A DNA stretch of 64,000 nucleotides from the NCBI GenBank assembly GCA_002803225.1, contig NXFV01000112.1, forward strand, positions 1 to 64,000, in the 5' to 3' direction. Under the pieces are notes generated by a model, which was given only the letters and a program-made list of their open reading frames with translations, was not told where the DNA came from and ran no database searches. Below, one piece after another: positions 23,974-35,133 of the stretch (the stretch's first letter is position 1; each line of letters begins with the position of its first letter). Origin of the DNA: Gamarada debralockiae. Its lineage: Eukaryota > Ascomycota > Leotiomycetes > Helotiales > Hyphodiscaceae. The position numbers and the translations under genes were made by a program.

Positions 23974-24732
23974 GTGGACGACGTGCACTCTGTCGACACG
24001 GCACTCAAATTGCTCCAACGTGTAGAGGAGAGAGAATGGGGCTTACTTGGCGTGGGCATAGCTGAGCAGTCAGAGGCGACGGTCAGCAGCTACACGCAAG
24101 CATGTAAGCTGTTCAGGGCCGATCTCCAGAAGTGGACTAGACACTCAGAGGATAGAAAGCTAGTATAGCTGGACCAAGCAAATGTGGGATTCTTCAAGAA
24201 AGTCCAAATTAAAACTATGTCGGAGCAGCTTCAAAACTGTAAGCTCACCATTAACCTCATCGTCGGCGTTGCAACCTCGTGTGTAGCTCTGGTTCGGCCC
24301 ATGTAGCGTTGAAGATGGACTAACCTTCCTATAGGTACAGCTCTGTCCGCAATAGCCATATCATGGAGGAGATAAAGAAGACAATATCTACAAAGCAGGA
24401 TGAGGTCAAAGGTGCAATTACAACGGCGGATAAGCAGCTGATAGTTTTAGAGAACAAGGTGGAAGAGATTAACCTCAGCAACGATGATGAGGAACCGGCT
24501 ACACCGGCAGAAGGCAAAGCTGAGGCATTACTGCAGCTTAAAGAAGAACGCAAAGCACTAGTGGCGTCACGGAGGCTGCTAGATGGGCTGCTATCTAAGG
24601 CACAGGAAGATGCTGTTGCAAAAGCAGCTGCACGGAACTAGAGCGGTTCAACAACTGTAACTGTTAGTAGCGTTACGTTTGGTAAAGATAACAAGGGTTA
24701 TCAAGCTGGGTATATTGCAGGGTGAGATTTCA
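23974..24732 (+). pseudogene. HeLo-like cell-death domain fragment with a PP-type amyloid motif
   Basis: The reading frame spells the C-terminal part of the fungal HeLo-like/STAND N-terminal domain: 'VGFFKKVQIKTMSEQLQNCK', then after an intron near 24280-24334 'MEEIKKTISTKQDEVKGAIT' and 'ALVASRRLLDGLLSKAQED'. A stop (TAG) replaces an expected residue near 24166 and another stands at 24639. After the second, the same frame continues to 'DNKGYQAGYIAG' (24687-24722), matching the NxGxQxG core of the RHIM-like PP motif. The N-terminal part of the domain is missing. Such proteins trigger membrane damage after amyloid seeding by an NLR. This copy looks dead. Confidence 0.6.
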
Positions 24733-24969
24733 GAGGATTGAGGTTTGGTGGAAGTGAATACAGTACATATAATTGGCAGGAGATGGTTCATTGCTACTTC
24801 CCTTCTATTGCGCCGAAAATACAACGAAGACTGGCTCTAATGCACAGTAAGTAGTCGCGAGGCCTGCGCGGTCCTGCCTCAAGAAACCCATTCGAACCGA
24901 AGAACATAGCAATACAGTAGCTTTCTATTCTTCTTGCAGCAATCTAATTCCCCGCAACCTGCGCTTCGA

Positions 24970-25560
24970 TCATCCGCGCCACTTCTGGCTCTGGCTCATC
25001 TGCCTCGAGCGGAGGAGGGCACGTTCGGCAAAGGATAATTGTGCGGCATTGGCGAGCTTCTGTACATGCCTCTGTAGGCGTGGCATACTCGTCTCATTAA
25101 ACGTATAAGCATCTTGCTTAATTAAATTATGCAGCGACGTGAGAGCCTCTGCTGACATTGGCATCACGGGCGTTTATAGTACTTCGCCTTGCAGACAAGA
25201 ACCCCCCTTTATCTCATCGGCTTTTAGAACGGTTAGTTGAGCGGGAGGCTTTAGTGTGTCTCTAAGTACTCTGTCTGCATTGAGCGGAAACAAACCACTT
25301 GCAGCCCACGCGGCGGTGATATTCCTCTTCGTGAACGCCCCTCTCCCTTGCAGGGCTGTACAGAGAGGTGAAATGTTCCTTGCCGACTGTATTTGCACCT
25401 CCTCGATATTCAACCTGGTCGTGATAGGCTGCCTTTAAAGGGGCAAAGACTCTGACGTCACAGGGCTAGAGCTTGTGGGAGGTGTGAGAGGGCAGGTGAC
25501 ATAGGATGATATTGTTTTTGAAACAAAACTCTAAGATCTCGAAGGTCTCGTGTCCCATTG
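24970..25560 (-). pseudogene. pogo/Fot1-type transposase C-terminus, decayed
   Basis: On the minus strand from about 25560: 'LPSHTSHKL*PCDV' (the third-acid motif region of DDE_1 transposases, with a stop in place of glutamine), 'VFAPLKAAYHDQVE', then in another frame 'FTKRNITAAWAASGLFPLN', the conserved C-terminal block of fungal pogo-like transposases, followed by a downstream helical region. At least one frameshift and several stops. The N-terminal DNA-binding and catalytic parts are absent. Confidence 0.7.
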
Positions 25561-25650
25561 TCCCTATGTCGCCCCTGAAAATTGATTCTGCATCATGTCA
25601 ATCAAGATTTCCTGAATGAATGTGTGTTTACTACCTCCTCACATGAGCGC

Positions 25651-25965
25651 CTATGGGTTATATCCAGTCGTATCTCGTCGCGCAAAGGCTTCTTTGTTGT
25701 GATATAACAGTTTCTCCTTCAATGGTAAGCCGAAAAATGCCTGACAAAGCTTGAACTGCTGCTCAATTGCTTCTCTAGAGACGCCGAAATTCTTTACAGA
25801 AAAGAAACCACACGTGTGCAATATTTTCGCAAGTTTATTTGCTAGTTGTTGTTTCCCATTCGGAGAGTCAAACAGGGAAAAGTCGAGAGTGACGAGGTCA
25901 GCCCACTCGATGTCTTGCATTGATGGAGGCCCATTCTGAACGGAATTTAAAGAAGCTGATGGCAT
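25651..25965 (-). pseudogene. Truncated 2OG-Fe(II) oxygenase (DIOX_N part)
   Basis: 104 codons from the ATG at 25965. The sequence holds the N-terminal domain of isopenicillin-N-synthase-like oxygenases: 'VTLDFSLFDSPNGKQQLANK', 'CGFFSVKNFGVSREAIEQQF', 'FFGLPLKEKLLYH' and a final 'GYNP', after which a stop follows. The catalytic jelly roll with the H-x-D...H iron site is missing. The break lies about 90 bp from the pogo-type remnant, so a transposon-linked truncation is likely. Confidence 0.6.
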
Positions 25966-27199
25966 TTTCCTGTTCGTGAATACGTGAAAGAGCTGGTTTG
26001 GGCACTCGTTAAATGCTTGGTAGACTTGCAAACGGCGCCTAAAGATAACGGAGTTTGTGGAGTTCCCACAACATGGACCTCGACGTTGATCTATTTATCC
26101 TATAGTAGTGGGGAGCGTACTGTTCACCCTTAATGATAAAAGCCAATAGCTTCGATAAAACGTTGCAATAGAGATCATTGTGAACTTTACAAAGTATAAT
26201 GCGAGTCTTAGTTAAGGAGATCGGTGCGAAATACGAGTCTGTTGACGCTTACGTGAGATCTGAAAGTACAGACGGGGGTTTTAATAAGTCTACCAAGGAC
26301 CAAGGGGAGCTGTATTGGGATATATAGTAGCGGCTCCTGCTGGACTCTGACTTTCCTGTTATAGACCACAATCGATACACTAATGCAAGTCTATCGATCC
26401 GGGAGCACTTCGGGAGCATTTTCGGACCAATCGGGAAAATCTCGGCTCGAGACAGCAGATAATATCCAGTCGACCCTCGCTGGTTAACTTTCTAAGATGT
26501 ATTGACAATCTACATACTCTATCGTTGATAGATCAAGATGTGGCACTGTGGCACCCCTCAAGATTTAGACCTGGTTGGACACGATTGAACTAAACAGTGT
26601 GATCACGAGAGATAGAGGGAAGAACAGTCTTCAGTTGATGGTAAACACTGATAAATTGAGAGAGTAAGCAGGGGAGGAGCGTTTTATCCAAAGGAAAGGA
26701 TAAGCCATAACTTCGTGGTGTGCATCTCTCTAGCACTCCGAGTTTCTAAACCCTATTGTTTGTGGCGTCTGCAAATCCGGCAAGGTATCCACTCCGAACC
26801 GGCCATTCCGTTCATCATTCGTTGTTATTTTACTCGTTGTTGTCGACAGCCATCGAGGTCAATGATAATAAAATACTTCTCGATATTGCCAGGGAGAGCG
26901 ATGCCATCTGAAAGTCTGGACCGGCCCGGTGAGCCTGCGACAATAGCTTGCGGTCTTCAGGATACAATATTTCAAACAAGTTTCCCTGAGCCAGACTTAG
27001 GCCATCGAGGCCGAGTGCCTTCTTTATCTTTCGGAAGCAAGGGAGAGGTCGAAACTCTAATGATGGTAATGGTGGTAGCAGATGTTCGTAACCGACTGAC
27101 GTGAGTCCTGCATAGACATCCTATAGTCGACACAATTATTAGACCACTCAAGCCATGTGTTGATCTTTCCGTGTTTCTTCACATATGCAGTTGTAGCGA
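25966..27199. other. No supported gene
   Basis: Interrupted frames only. The longest, at 26715-27104 on the plus strand (129 codons), shows no domain and starts without ATG. Flanked by transposon debris on both sides. Confidence 0.4.
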
Positions 27200-27312
27200 G
27201 AGATTCGTTATATGACGTAAAACGCCACCTAATTTTAAGAAGTCCCCCAAAAAAATTCGTTATAGCCAGATATTCGTTATATCCGAGTTCGTTATAGCCA
27301 GGTTTTACTGTA
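27200..27312 (-). mobile_element. Solo Fot1/pogo-type terminal repeat
   Basis: Read on the minus strand, the sequence starts TACAGTAAAACCTGGCTATA and carries four spaced TTCGTTATA/TATAACGAA units (27203, 27256, 27272, 27287). This arrangement is the hallmark of terminal regions of fungal Fot1-like elements, whose target site is TA. No matching opposite end was found, and the transposase remnant at 24970-25560 is separated by another gene fragment. Confidence 0.65.
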
Positions 27313-29428
27313 ATAGCCCTCAAACCTCGCCCTCCTCTCCGCATTCAACTGCATCGCCAACTTTCGGCATCTGCGACAATTGAAGCCACAACCTTTCCTC
27401 TAGATGGGAGCGTTGTCATTGCCAGCATGGCTTTCTCAAGGCCTCCAGCCGGGCATATATTGAGTATTGCATCTAATCCCGGCGACTTCTGAGTTGCTAC
27501 TTTCCCAACTCTTATTTGAGCAGAGCAACAGATCTGGCCACACTTCAACACTTTTCTGCCCACAGATGGGAGTTCTTGCGCAATTCAATATAGTCAGCAA
27601 CAGTCTTCAGAGCAATCCCGAGCATCGAAATCAAGCCCTCCAAGATCTCGCGTTCAATAATTCTGCTCAAATCTGAGATAGCAGCAGTTTATTTCAGCTA
27701 TGAATCATATCGCCATCAACGTACCATATTATACATTCCTTCGAAGACCGAACTGCACAACTATGGGCTTCTGGCTCCATAACACAACGCCTCAGTAGCT
27801 CTACTGCGATGGATGGGCGGAAGATAAACTAGTCTGCTCTTGGAGTCAAAGCTTGCTGTTTACCCCTTCCTGGAAGCTCGCTATTGCCTTGAACACTTTG
27901 CCTTCCGGTGCGGCTTCATTGTATGACGGGAAGAACTCTCCTAAAACCACAGGTCGACATTCGTATTGGGTCCAGAATATAAACACTTGATCTGTTCACT
28001 TCTATGGGGCTGACGTGGAGGCTTTGTCCACTAGAATATCCCCTTAGGATGAATTCCAACAAAGGCAGAAGTACCATAGAAGACCAGAAACTCAATGGGC
28101 TTCTATGAACCACAATACAACGGATATCCTGGGTCACATCCTTCAAAACTCCTCTCCTTGGTGCTCACTCAAGCCTCTGAAGGAAGCTCGTTTGTCCCTG
28201 CTCAATTCTCCAACATCTGGACCATATCCAAAAACCGCGTACCGGTAATGATGACCTTCAATTACGTCCCTCTTTGCCATCATACGCCCTTTATTTTTGT
28301 CGCCAAGATGTCGGGCTTCTGAGGTACTGTTCGCGGGATTGAGAATCGTAGCGTATCCTCTGCGGTTGCCCAACATCTTCTATACCCATCTCTAGCAACC
28401 TAGAGTGGTACGCTATTATTTATGAAGTTTTTGAATCGTGGCTTTGCAAGGACAATCGCTTTGTTCGCGGAATTCAGAAAGGGCTCTTTGTCTGTGTCGA
28501 AGGGGCTGAAGGCGCGTCAGAATTGAAGTCGAAGTACAAAAAGAGGTCAACGGTCGATCATAAAGGCTTAAGGAGCGAAATCTCCCAGAACTCAACTGAA
28601 TTTATCTTCTTCTGGTATCTGGAAATCTTGGTTCTTGGTCTACTAAATCCGAAGTAACTTCTGGGTTGCCAATTGGTTCTAGAGGAAGAAGGTCCACCGG
28701 ATAAACCTTCCACCAGCCTCCTCTGACCTCCGGATTGTCTTGGGCTTTGACGACAGACTCACACGTGAGTGAATCTTTAAGTTATTCACTACTAATATTT
28801 CCTTAGCGCGTCCGGATGTCGGTGGAGAAATCTACAAAGGACCTCGCCTGCTCCCAAGTCTTCCTCTTTCCCACAATCACAACACCTCCCTCTCCAACCA
28901 ATCACAACTACAAATCTACAACCTCTACAACCTTGATACTTAAAAAATCACGCAAGGACAGCAAGGGAGTCTCTCTGAAGAGATTCTGCATTGCTATCTG
29001 GTAAGTCATCTCTTTGCTCCTACTACTTCTACCTCTCCTTGATACAATCTGACCTCACCTTCCCGGAACAACAACTTCCGTTCCCTTTCTAAACATACAA
29101 CCAGTCAACTGCACTATCACGCGGGAAGCCAATAACAATAGACAGACTATTCACGAACCCTCATCGACGCCGCAACTCTTTCGACGTCGCAACCCATCGC
29201 GACTCAACGATATTCCTCTTTTCTGCACGTACGATACCGCGAGTAAGTCGACAGCCGTTGTTCTGAAGTATGCCCTCACCCTTGCGGCGCGAACGTTTTC
29301 ATTTGTCCATGTCATTTTTACATTCTCATCTTCAATACGCGATATTCACTGTTTTCCTTCCATCGCGGCCGTGTATCCAGTGATACATGGGATCGAACGA
29401 AAGCCTAGCTTCCATCCCAACTCCAAGG
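27313..29428. other. Degenerate region without a firm gene
   Basis: Minus-strand frames at 28143-28376, 27916-28146 and 27345-27563 read partly like protein but are separated by stops, suggesting one decayed gene of unknown family. On the plus strand, 28816-29001 is open from an ATG and ends at a good donor (CTG|GTAAGT), which could be an upstream exon or leader of the gene at 29595. Nothing here is assigned a function. Confidence 0.35.
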
Positions 29429-29466
29429 CTTCGCTCCCATCTTTTTGATTAAACGTAGGAGCGAAG
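29429..29466. other. Perfect 9-bp stem with 20-nt loop
   Basis: CTTCGCTCC (29429-29437) pairs with GGAGCGAAG (29458-29466). Lies about 130 bp upstream of the orphan gene's ATG, in its probable 5' leader. A third TTCGCTCCCA stands near 29543. Confidence 0.6.
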
Positions 29467-29594
29467 AAACAAGTTGGTTTTTCTTCTGTCGCCTCTTAAG
29501 TTGAAACTCAGCGGGAGAGTTGTTATCTTGAAACAGCCTGGTTTCGCTCCCAAAAATTTAAGAGCAAAGGCTAATGTTATGCTTTCAGACAATC

Positions 29595-31532
29595 ATGTCT
29601 TCGAGACGCAGAAGCCACCGCTCTGAGCGAAGGCTAAATGACTCAAATGAGATGAATGATTCAGGTTTGAATCGTTCAACCCAAATCAACGATTCAAATG
29701 AATCAGGTAATGTCGACTCTGACCCCTTCCCAGAGGAGTCCACTGGGAATCCATTCAATGAAACCATCAGAGAGAATATGCGCAACTACGTCTTCCCTGA
29801 GTTCCAGGACAAGCCGAAACAACAGCTGGGTGATGACGAAATCCCTTTCGAGCCTGACGAGAATGTGAATGAAGGACAGGAAGATTATAAAGAGGCCAAT
29901 CTAAGTCAAAACGCGTCTATTCCCGAACTTCCGCCCTCTGCTTCGGATACTGCGATTGCTGGTCTATTTTTGAATTACCATTTCGCTGATCGCAATGCTT
30001 GGGACAACGCCAAGCGCTTGGCGTATCAAGACCAGCTTGACCGACTTCGGAATAGCCCCAAGTTCAGTGACATAACAATTCCTAGAACTGGGGCTGCTCT
30101 CGAGAAATGCGTTCTTCAGCTTGTTGGAGCTTTTCGCAACACAAAGAATGTCATGGACCAAGATACAAAGAAGGGCAAGGCACAGGCTGTGAACAAAATG
30201 GATAATCTCAGCGAGGGCGGCCAGAAGTTCTTGGAAATGGTGGCCTGGGGTGTTGTGGTAAGCTCTCTCTGTATGTCTTGATGTTTAATTACTAATAACA
30301 TTTCTAGTTCAACGCAATTGATGCCCAGGTCGGCGTCCGCCTGTTTGAGCATACAAACCTCAGTCAAGAGGACTATAATTCTTTCGAAGATAGATGGCTG
30401 TACATCCTTGATGCAGCTGCTGTAAGTTCTCATAACTCTACCATATTCTTTCATTCTAACCGAAACATACAGAATTCCAAAGCGCTCGTCAAAATGCAAT
30501 TCGATGCCCATCACATCCAACGTCTTGCTGCTCGACCCCAAGCAGAGAAGAGAGTAAGTTTCCTCACTGGGTTGAGTTTCTTCAATCATATTAATTGTAC
30601 TGTTACAGTCGCGGCAAAGCAACCAGAAATTGAACAACAGAAGAAATGAGGAGACATACGTCGGTCGCGCTGCTCGCAAGGTTGGCAAGACGGCTGGCGA
30701 TTTCATTGATGGGAGCGAGAACAAGCCCAGCACTAGCCCGTCAAAGAAGCCCCGTACGCCAGCCAAGCGCAAGACTCCTTCGAAGCCGCATAAAACTAAG
30801 AACGAAACACCTAAGCGACTTCGACAATATAATAACAATGATGAGGATGAATCAACAACAAAGCTCCAGAAGATGACACCGGTACATGCTGCTGCTACTG
30901 GCATTGCTGGTCTTCAAGTAGGCAACAGTCCCACCCCTGCAATAGTGCCTAGTCCAGGTCCCATGCATCTTCTTCCACCTGCTGCGATGTCTGGCCCTCT
31001 TCCACTCTCACGCCAGTATCTTGAACATTACTACCGGGACACGCCAACTGATCAACTTGAACGACTTGCGAATGAACGATCTCCTGCCTATAGCGTTCTC
31101 TTGGAGCTTGAACATCGCTATCGGGAAGTGATTTGTCGGCTCTTGGGCGTTCGTCAGTTTTGGGCACACCATAGTACTCTACGTGAACTCCAAACTTATG
31201 CACGAGTATTCAACCCCCGCTTGCAAAATCAACCCTGGTACTCGTTGGCGATCCCTGACGAATATGGCTCTGGCTGGGGAGACCAACTTTGGACCCGTGA
31301 CAACACATCTTCGGTTCCCTTTACCCAAGGCCTGAATACCTTGCGCCCGCTTGCCCTTGAACGCGGCGACATACAGGAAGATGGTACACCCAATCTGGAA
31401 GGACGATATTGGATTCATCCAGCTACTTCAGAGGACTATAGGGCTCTTGGCATCAACAACAATGTTTTCGGTATGCCTGCTGGCCTGAGCGGGAATCCTG
31501 TTGATCCGCGTGTCCCCGCCCCACCTCAGTAA
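29595..31532 (+). CDS. Orphan protein, unknown family
   Basis: Four exons: 29595-30257, 30308-30421, 30473-30553, 30609-31532 (593 residues). All three introns are 50-55 nt with GTAAG(C/T) donors and lie between codons. The ATG at 29595 is preferred over 29574 because CTTTCAG at 29581-29587 looks like an acceptor of a leader intron. Residues 1-110 are acidic and asparagine/serine-rich with an 'NDSNE' repeat. About 115-285 looks helical and folded. A basic lysine/proline segment ('KKPRTPAKRKTPSKPHKTK'), probably a nuclear localisation signal, follows at about 330-350. The last 170 residues look folded ('YLEHYYRDTPTDQLERL', 'YWIHPATSEDYRALGINN'). No known domain recognised. Flanked by unusual inverted repeats. 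Confidence 0.7.
29666..29698. repeat. TTTGAATCGTT dyad inside the coding region
   Basis: TTTGAATCGTT (29666-29676) and its exact reverse complement AACGATTCAAA (29688-29698), loop of 11 nt, in exon 1 of the orphan gene. The same 11-mer returns at 31706 and, inverted, at 32417. Confidence 0.75.
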
Positions 31533-31684
31533 TTGCAGTGGACTTCTCCATCTCTGCAGCAGACTCTACTTGATACAAATATCAGTACTCTGCTATCCTC
31601 TCTTGTCTGGCCTTCTGGTTGTTTCTATGCCCCCAGATTGTTGATCGGATTTGAATGATGGGGATTTGGGCGCTCTTCCGAGCT

Positions 31685-32110
31685 GTGAGTCCCCCTTTTT
31701 ACAAATTTGAATCGTTCAACTTGTTTGAGCGATTGAGCTTCTGTGCAAGTTCTGACTTTCGTCCAGTTATTGGTCAATTGTTCACCAACTTTGAACAATT
31801 GGCACAACTTTGGAACCTTTATCCACTTTTACGAAGTGTGAGTCCCCATTTCTACATATTTGGATCGTTTAAATAGTTTGAACAATTGAGCTTGTGTGCA
31901 TTTCTGACTTCCGTCTAGGACTTCGTCAATTGTTCACCAACTTCGAACCATTAGGATTGGGACAAGCCTTTGCTCCTTACAGTATCCACGATTTCAACAA
32001 TCAAAACCTCCGAATACACGAAGTTCCAGTCGTTCAACTATCCTGAACGATTTAGCTCCATCGCGTTCCGGATTCCATCAGGGCCATTTTTCAATTGTTC
32101 AACCGGGTTG
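31685..32110. repeat. Three diverged tandem copies of a hairpin-bearing unit
   Basis: Units share 'GTGAGTCCC' (31685 and 31838), a TCGTT-AA...TT-AACGATT dyad, and 'TCAATTGTTCA' (31774, 31926, about 32093); spacing about 153 and 167 bp. In copy 1 CAATTGTTCA pairs exactly with TGAACAATTG; in copy 3 TTCAACC pairs with GGTTGAA. No open frame runs through them. Confidence 0.65.
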
Positions 32111-32435
32111 AACGAATGAGAATGGTCGTGAATTTGGGTCTCCTGAGCTGCTCGGCGTTCCCTCTACCACACACCCCCAAAAGCGTTTCCGTCTTGATTT
32201 TTGTTTTCCTTCCTCTCTTCTGGGCCTTACATAGAGTTTTCTGCGATGCCCTTGCCGTATGCATCATGATACCCTTTAACAATGAGGCTCGTACTCTGGA
32301 GATTAAGCATGGTGTTGTGGCGTTTTGTGGGTGTTTGGAAACTAGATAGATGGTTGATGGCCAATACAAACTTCCTTGAAACCAACGTGTCAGTTTTGAA
32401 TGTGAGACTATACGTGAACGATTCAAACTAGCCCC

Positions 32436-32910
32436 TTAAAGCATATTCCTCCAATCTACCTCAGCACTTTTACTATCCTCCCCAGTGAAGCTCTCAAGCA
32501 GCGTTCTCAACTTAGTAATAGGAGCAGCCAGCAATCCCGCCAAACTCTCCGTCAACATACTTCCAGTTCGTACACCAGGGTGGCTCTTCGTTAGTACAAT
32601 CTGATTGGTACATATGTAGCCCTTAACCATCTTCTCTGATTCCTCTTGCAAGAGTTTGGCTTCGAGGCATGTCTTCTTTGGATTTGTGCTCGATGTGGGA
32701 GTGCAGATCCGGCATTAGCTGCTCTAAGAGAGGCGCGAACCTGGATCGGTGAGAGAAAGGGATGAGAGGACGGAGAGGTCAATTTTGGTCTGCAAAGCAT
32801 TTGCTATTTGAATAAGAATGGGACTGGAAAGGGAACGACGGCTTTGTGCTGCGCGAAGCCTTCTTTTGTAAGTGCTTTCCCTTCTTCGCCCAATGCCTTC
32901 TCCATGGCGG
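32436..32910 (-). pseudogene. Frameshifted coding remnant
   Basis: Minus-strand frames together read like one protein: 'KIDLSVLSSLSLTDPG', then 'PLLEQLMPDLHSHIEHKSKE' in a second frame, then 'CLEAKLLQEESEKMVKGY' and 'SMLTESLAGLLAAPITKLR' to a stop at 32436. Two single-base shifts separate the blocks and no intron fits between them. The family is unknown. A real gene with sequence errors is the alternative. Confidence 0.35.
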
Positions 32911-33723
32911 GTAAACAGTCAATTCTTCATTGATGGAAATGGCGGGTGAGATTCCAGGTGAGCATGTTACGCCATTTTATCTTGTCATCTGTTGTGCTGG
33001 CGTTCTTTATCTTCTAGAGCCCGCAGAATCTCGGAGTCAGTATTCTTGATCAAGAAAGACAGGGAGTTAAAGGGGTGTTACATGAGTTCTCAGACGTGCA
33101 TTTACTCCTATGACTCATTGACTCAACAGAAACAGGTAATTTCACTCTGAGAAACGTACCTTGTAGATTTTGTCGAGGTAGTGGTGGTATTGACCGATGG
33201 CTTCTGAGCAACGCATTGTGTTGACGGTCCAGATCCTTTGAAAGGAAATAAGGGCAGGTGAAAGATATAAAGGGGAACAAATTCTGGACTTGGAGAGACA
33301 AAGAACAATGCGCTTTTTAAGCAGAATTCAATTAAATAACAAGACTATAGTATAAATAGAGGACAGGGGTGGAAAGGACTCCGCGATGAAAAGTCAATAT
33401 GACATCGAAATGGGCTTGAATTCCAATTAAAGTAGTGGATGCATCATCTCCCCCTCTCCAAAATTCCTTTGCCCCGCAGTATTAGATCTTGTCAGGTGGA
33501 GATGGGATTCTTTGAAATGCCATTGACATTGAGACTGTCAAATCAAATTCGTTTATTTGCAAGCCCCTAACCCCTTTCTCCAGAGTTCAAGCCACTGCCT
33601 AGTTTAGAACTAGCGTCGATCTCTTCATACGCCACATCTCGAATCTTTCTCGCAGCCTCAGACTCGAAATCGAACTCCAATCAACTTCACTTAACCTAGT
33701 GTCACAATTATTCCCACGCAACC
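32911..33723. other. Intergenic, nothing firm
   Basis: Short minus-strand frames at 33050-33308 may belong to the same decayed gene as the remnant at 32436. The last 200 bases are the probable promoter and leader of the XAP5 gene. Confidence 0.4.
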
Positions 33724-34974
33724 ATGGCCTCAAATCCGCCCTCAGGCGCTTCTACGCCGAACCCCCGATTCACCTCTCAATCGAAAACCGCCGAAGACCT
33801 TCTCAGTACCCAAACCGTTGGCCTTGTCAACCTCTCCGACTTTCGAAAGCGACGCGCCGAAGTCCTCGAACAGAAGGAACGAGATGCACAAGAGGCTTTG
33901 AACAATGGAGGAAGTGGGCGCGCTACCTCAGGAACAATCACGCCGGACGGGTGAGTAGCAAAATCCTCTCACATTTTTGAGGGAAGCAGGACTAATGGCC
34001 ATAGTACAGCGCATCCACACCCCGAGAGCCCACACTGAAGCCAAAGAAGAAACGCAAGATCGGCACACCAAAACTATCCTTCGGAGGCGACGACGAAGAA
34101 GATGGCGGAGAGAGCACAGATGCGCCTACACCCGGCGTACTCTCGAAATCGAATTCTGCTTCCCCGCGCGGAGGAACCCCAGTCTCAGATATTGCGCCGA
34201 GGAAGAAGATTGGCGTAAACGCTTCAGTGGCAGTAACGCCAAAGGCTCTTACGAAATCAGCGTTATTGAGAGAGGCGCAGACGAGGGAGAGTTTGAGGAA
34301 GGAGTTTTTAGCGCTGCAGGAGGCGGTTAAGGCTACGGAGATTAATATTCCGTTTGTGTTTTACGATGGCACAAATATTCCGGGCGGAGTTTGCAAGATT
34401 AAGAAAGGGGATTTTGTGTGGGTGTTCTTGGACCGTAGTCGGAAAGTTGGTGCTGAGTTGGGGGTGGGTGAGAAGGCTAATAGTAGAAGAGAGTGGGCGA
34501 GGGTTGGGGTGGATGATTTGATGATGGTTAGGGGAAGTATTATTATACCTCACGTAAGTTCCTGGGCCCACGGTGCGACCATTGCGTTGTTGCTGACGGA
34601 CGAAATAGCATTACGATTTCTACTACTTTATCATAAACCACACTCTCGGACCCAACAACCGCCTCCTCTTCGATTACAGCTCCGATCCTCCAGCCTCCGC
34701 TCCTAGCATCCCTTCCGATCCCACAAGCCTCGAAAACTACAACCCTCTCTCCCGCCCTTCAGACAAATCTAAAATTCCCAAAGAGCCGATGGAGAACATG
34801 AACCTCGAAGGCACCAACGATGATCCGACATACACCAAAGTCGTTGATCGCCGATGGTATGAACGCAACAAACATATCTTCCCAGCCAGCGTGTGGCAAG
34901 AGTTCGATCCGGAGAAAGACTATCAGAAGGAAGTGAAGCGGGATGCTGGTGGAAATGCGTTTTTCTTTTCCTAG
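33724..34974 (+). CDS. XAP5/FAM50 family protein
   Basis: Three exons: 33724-33950, 34010-34553, 34609-34974 (378 residues). N-terminal half disordered and basic ('[20 protein letters not shown]'). The C-terminal XAP5 domain begins near residue 190 with '[20 protein letters not shown]', continues through '[20 protein letters not shown]' spanning the second intron, and ends with '[19 protein letters not shown]'. The family is nuclear: human FAM50A associates with the spliceosome and plant XAP5 affects the clock and small RNAs. A fungal function is not established. Length matches the family. Confidence 0.9.
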
Positions 34975-35133
34975 ACCCCGCTTTCGATCATCCTCTCCAG
35001 TGTTTAGATGAGTTACGGAAGCATAGAATAGCTCTAGAAAGTTGTTAGCTAGATACCCAATGACATATCTTTCTCAAAGTCCATGTGTCGTACCATTATT
35101 ATGTTTTGTGATCAGTTTGTTCCACGTCGTTCT

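Noticed and set aside
30116..30904. 262-codon antisense frame
   Set aside because: Crosses exons and introns of the orphan gene on the opposite strand; composition has no protein character of its own.
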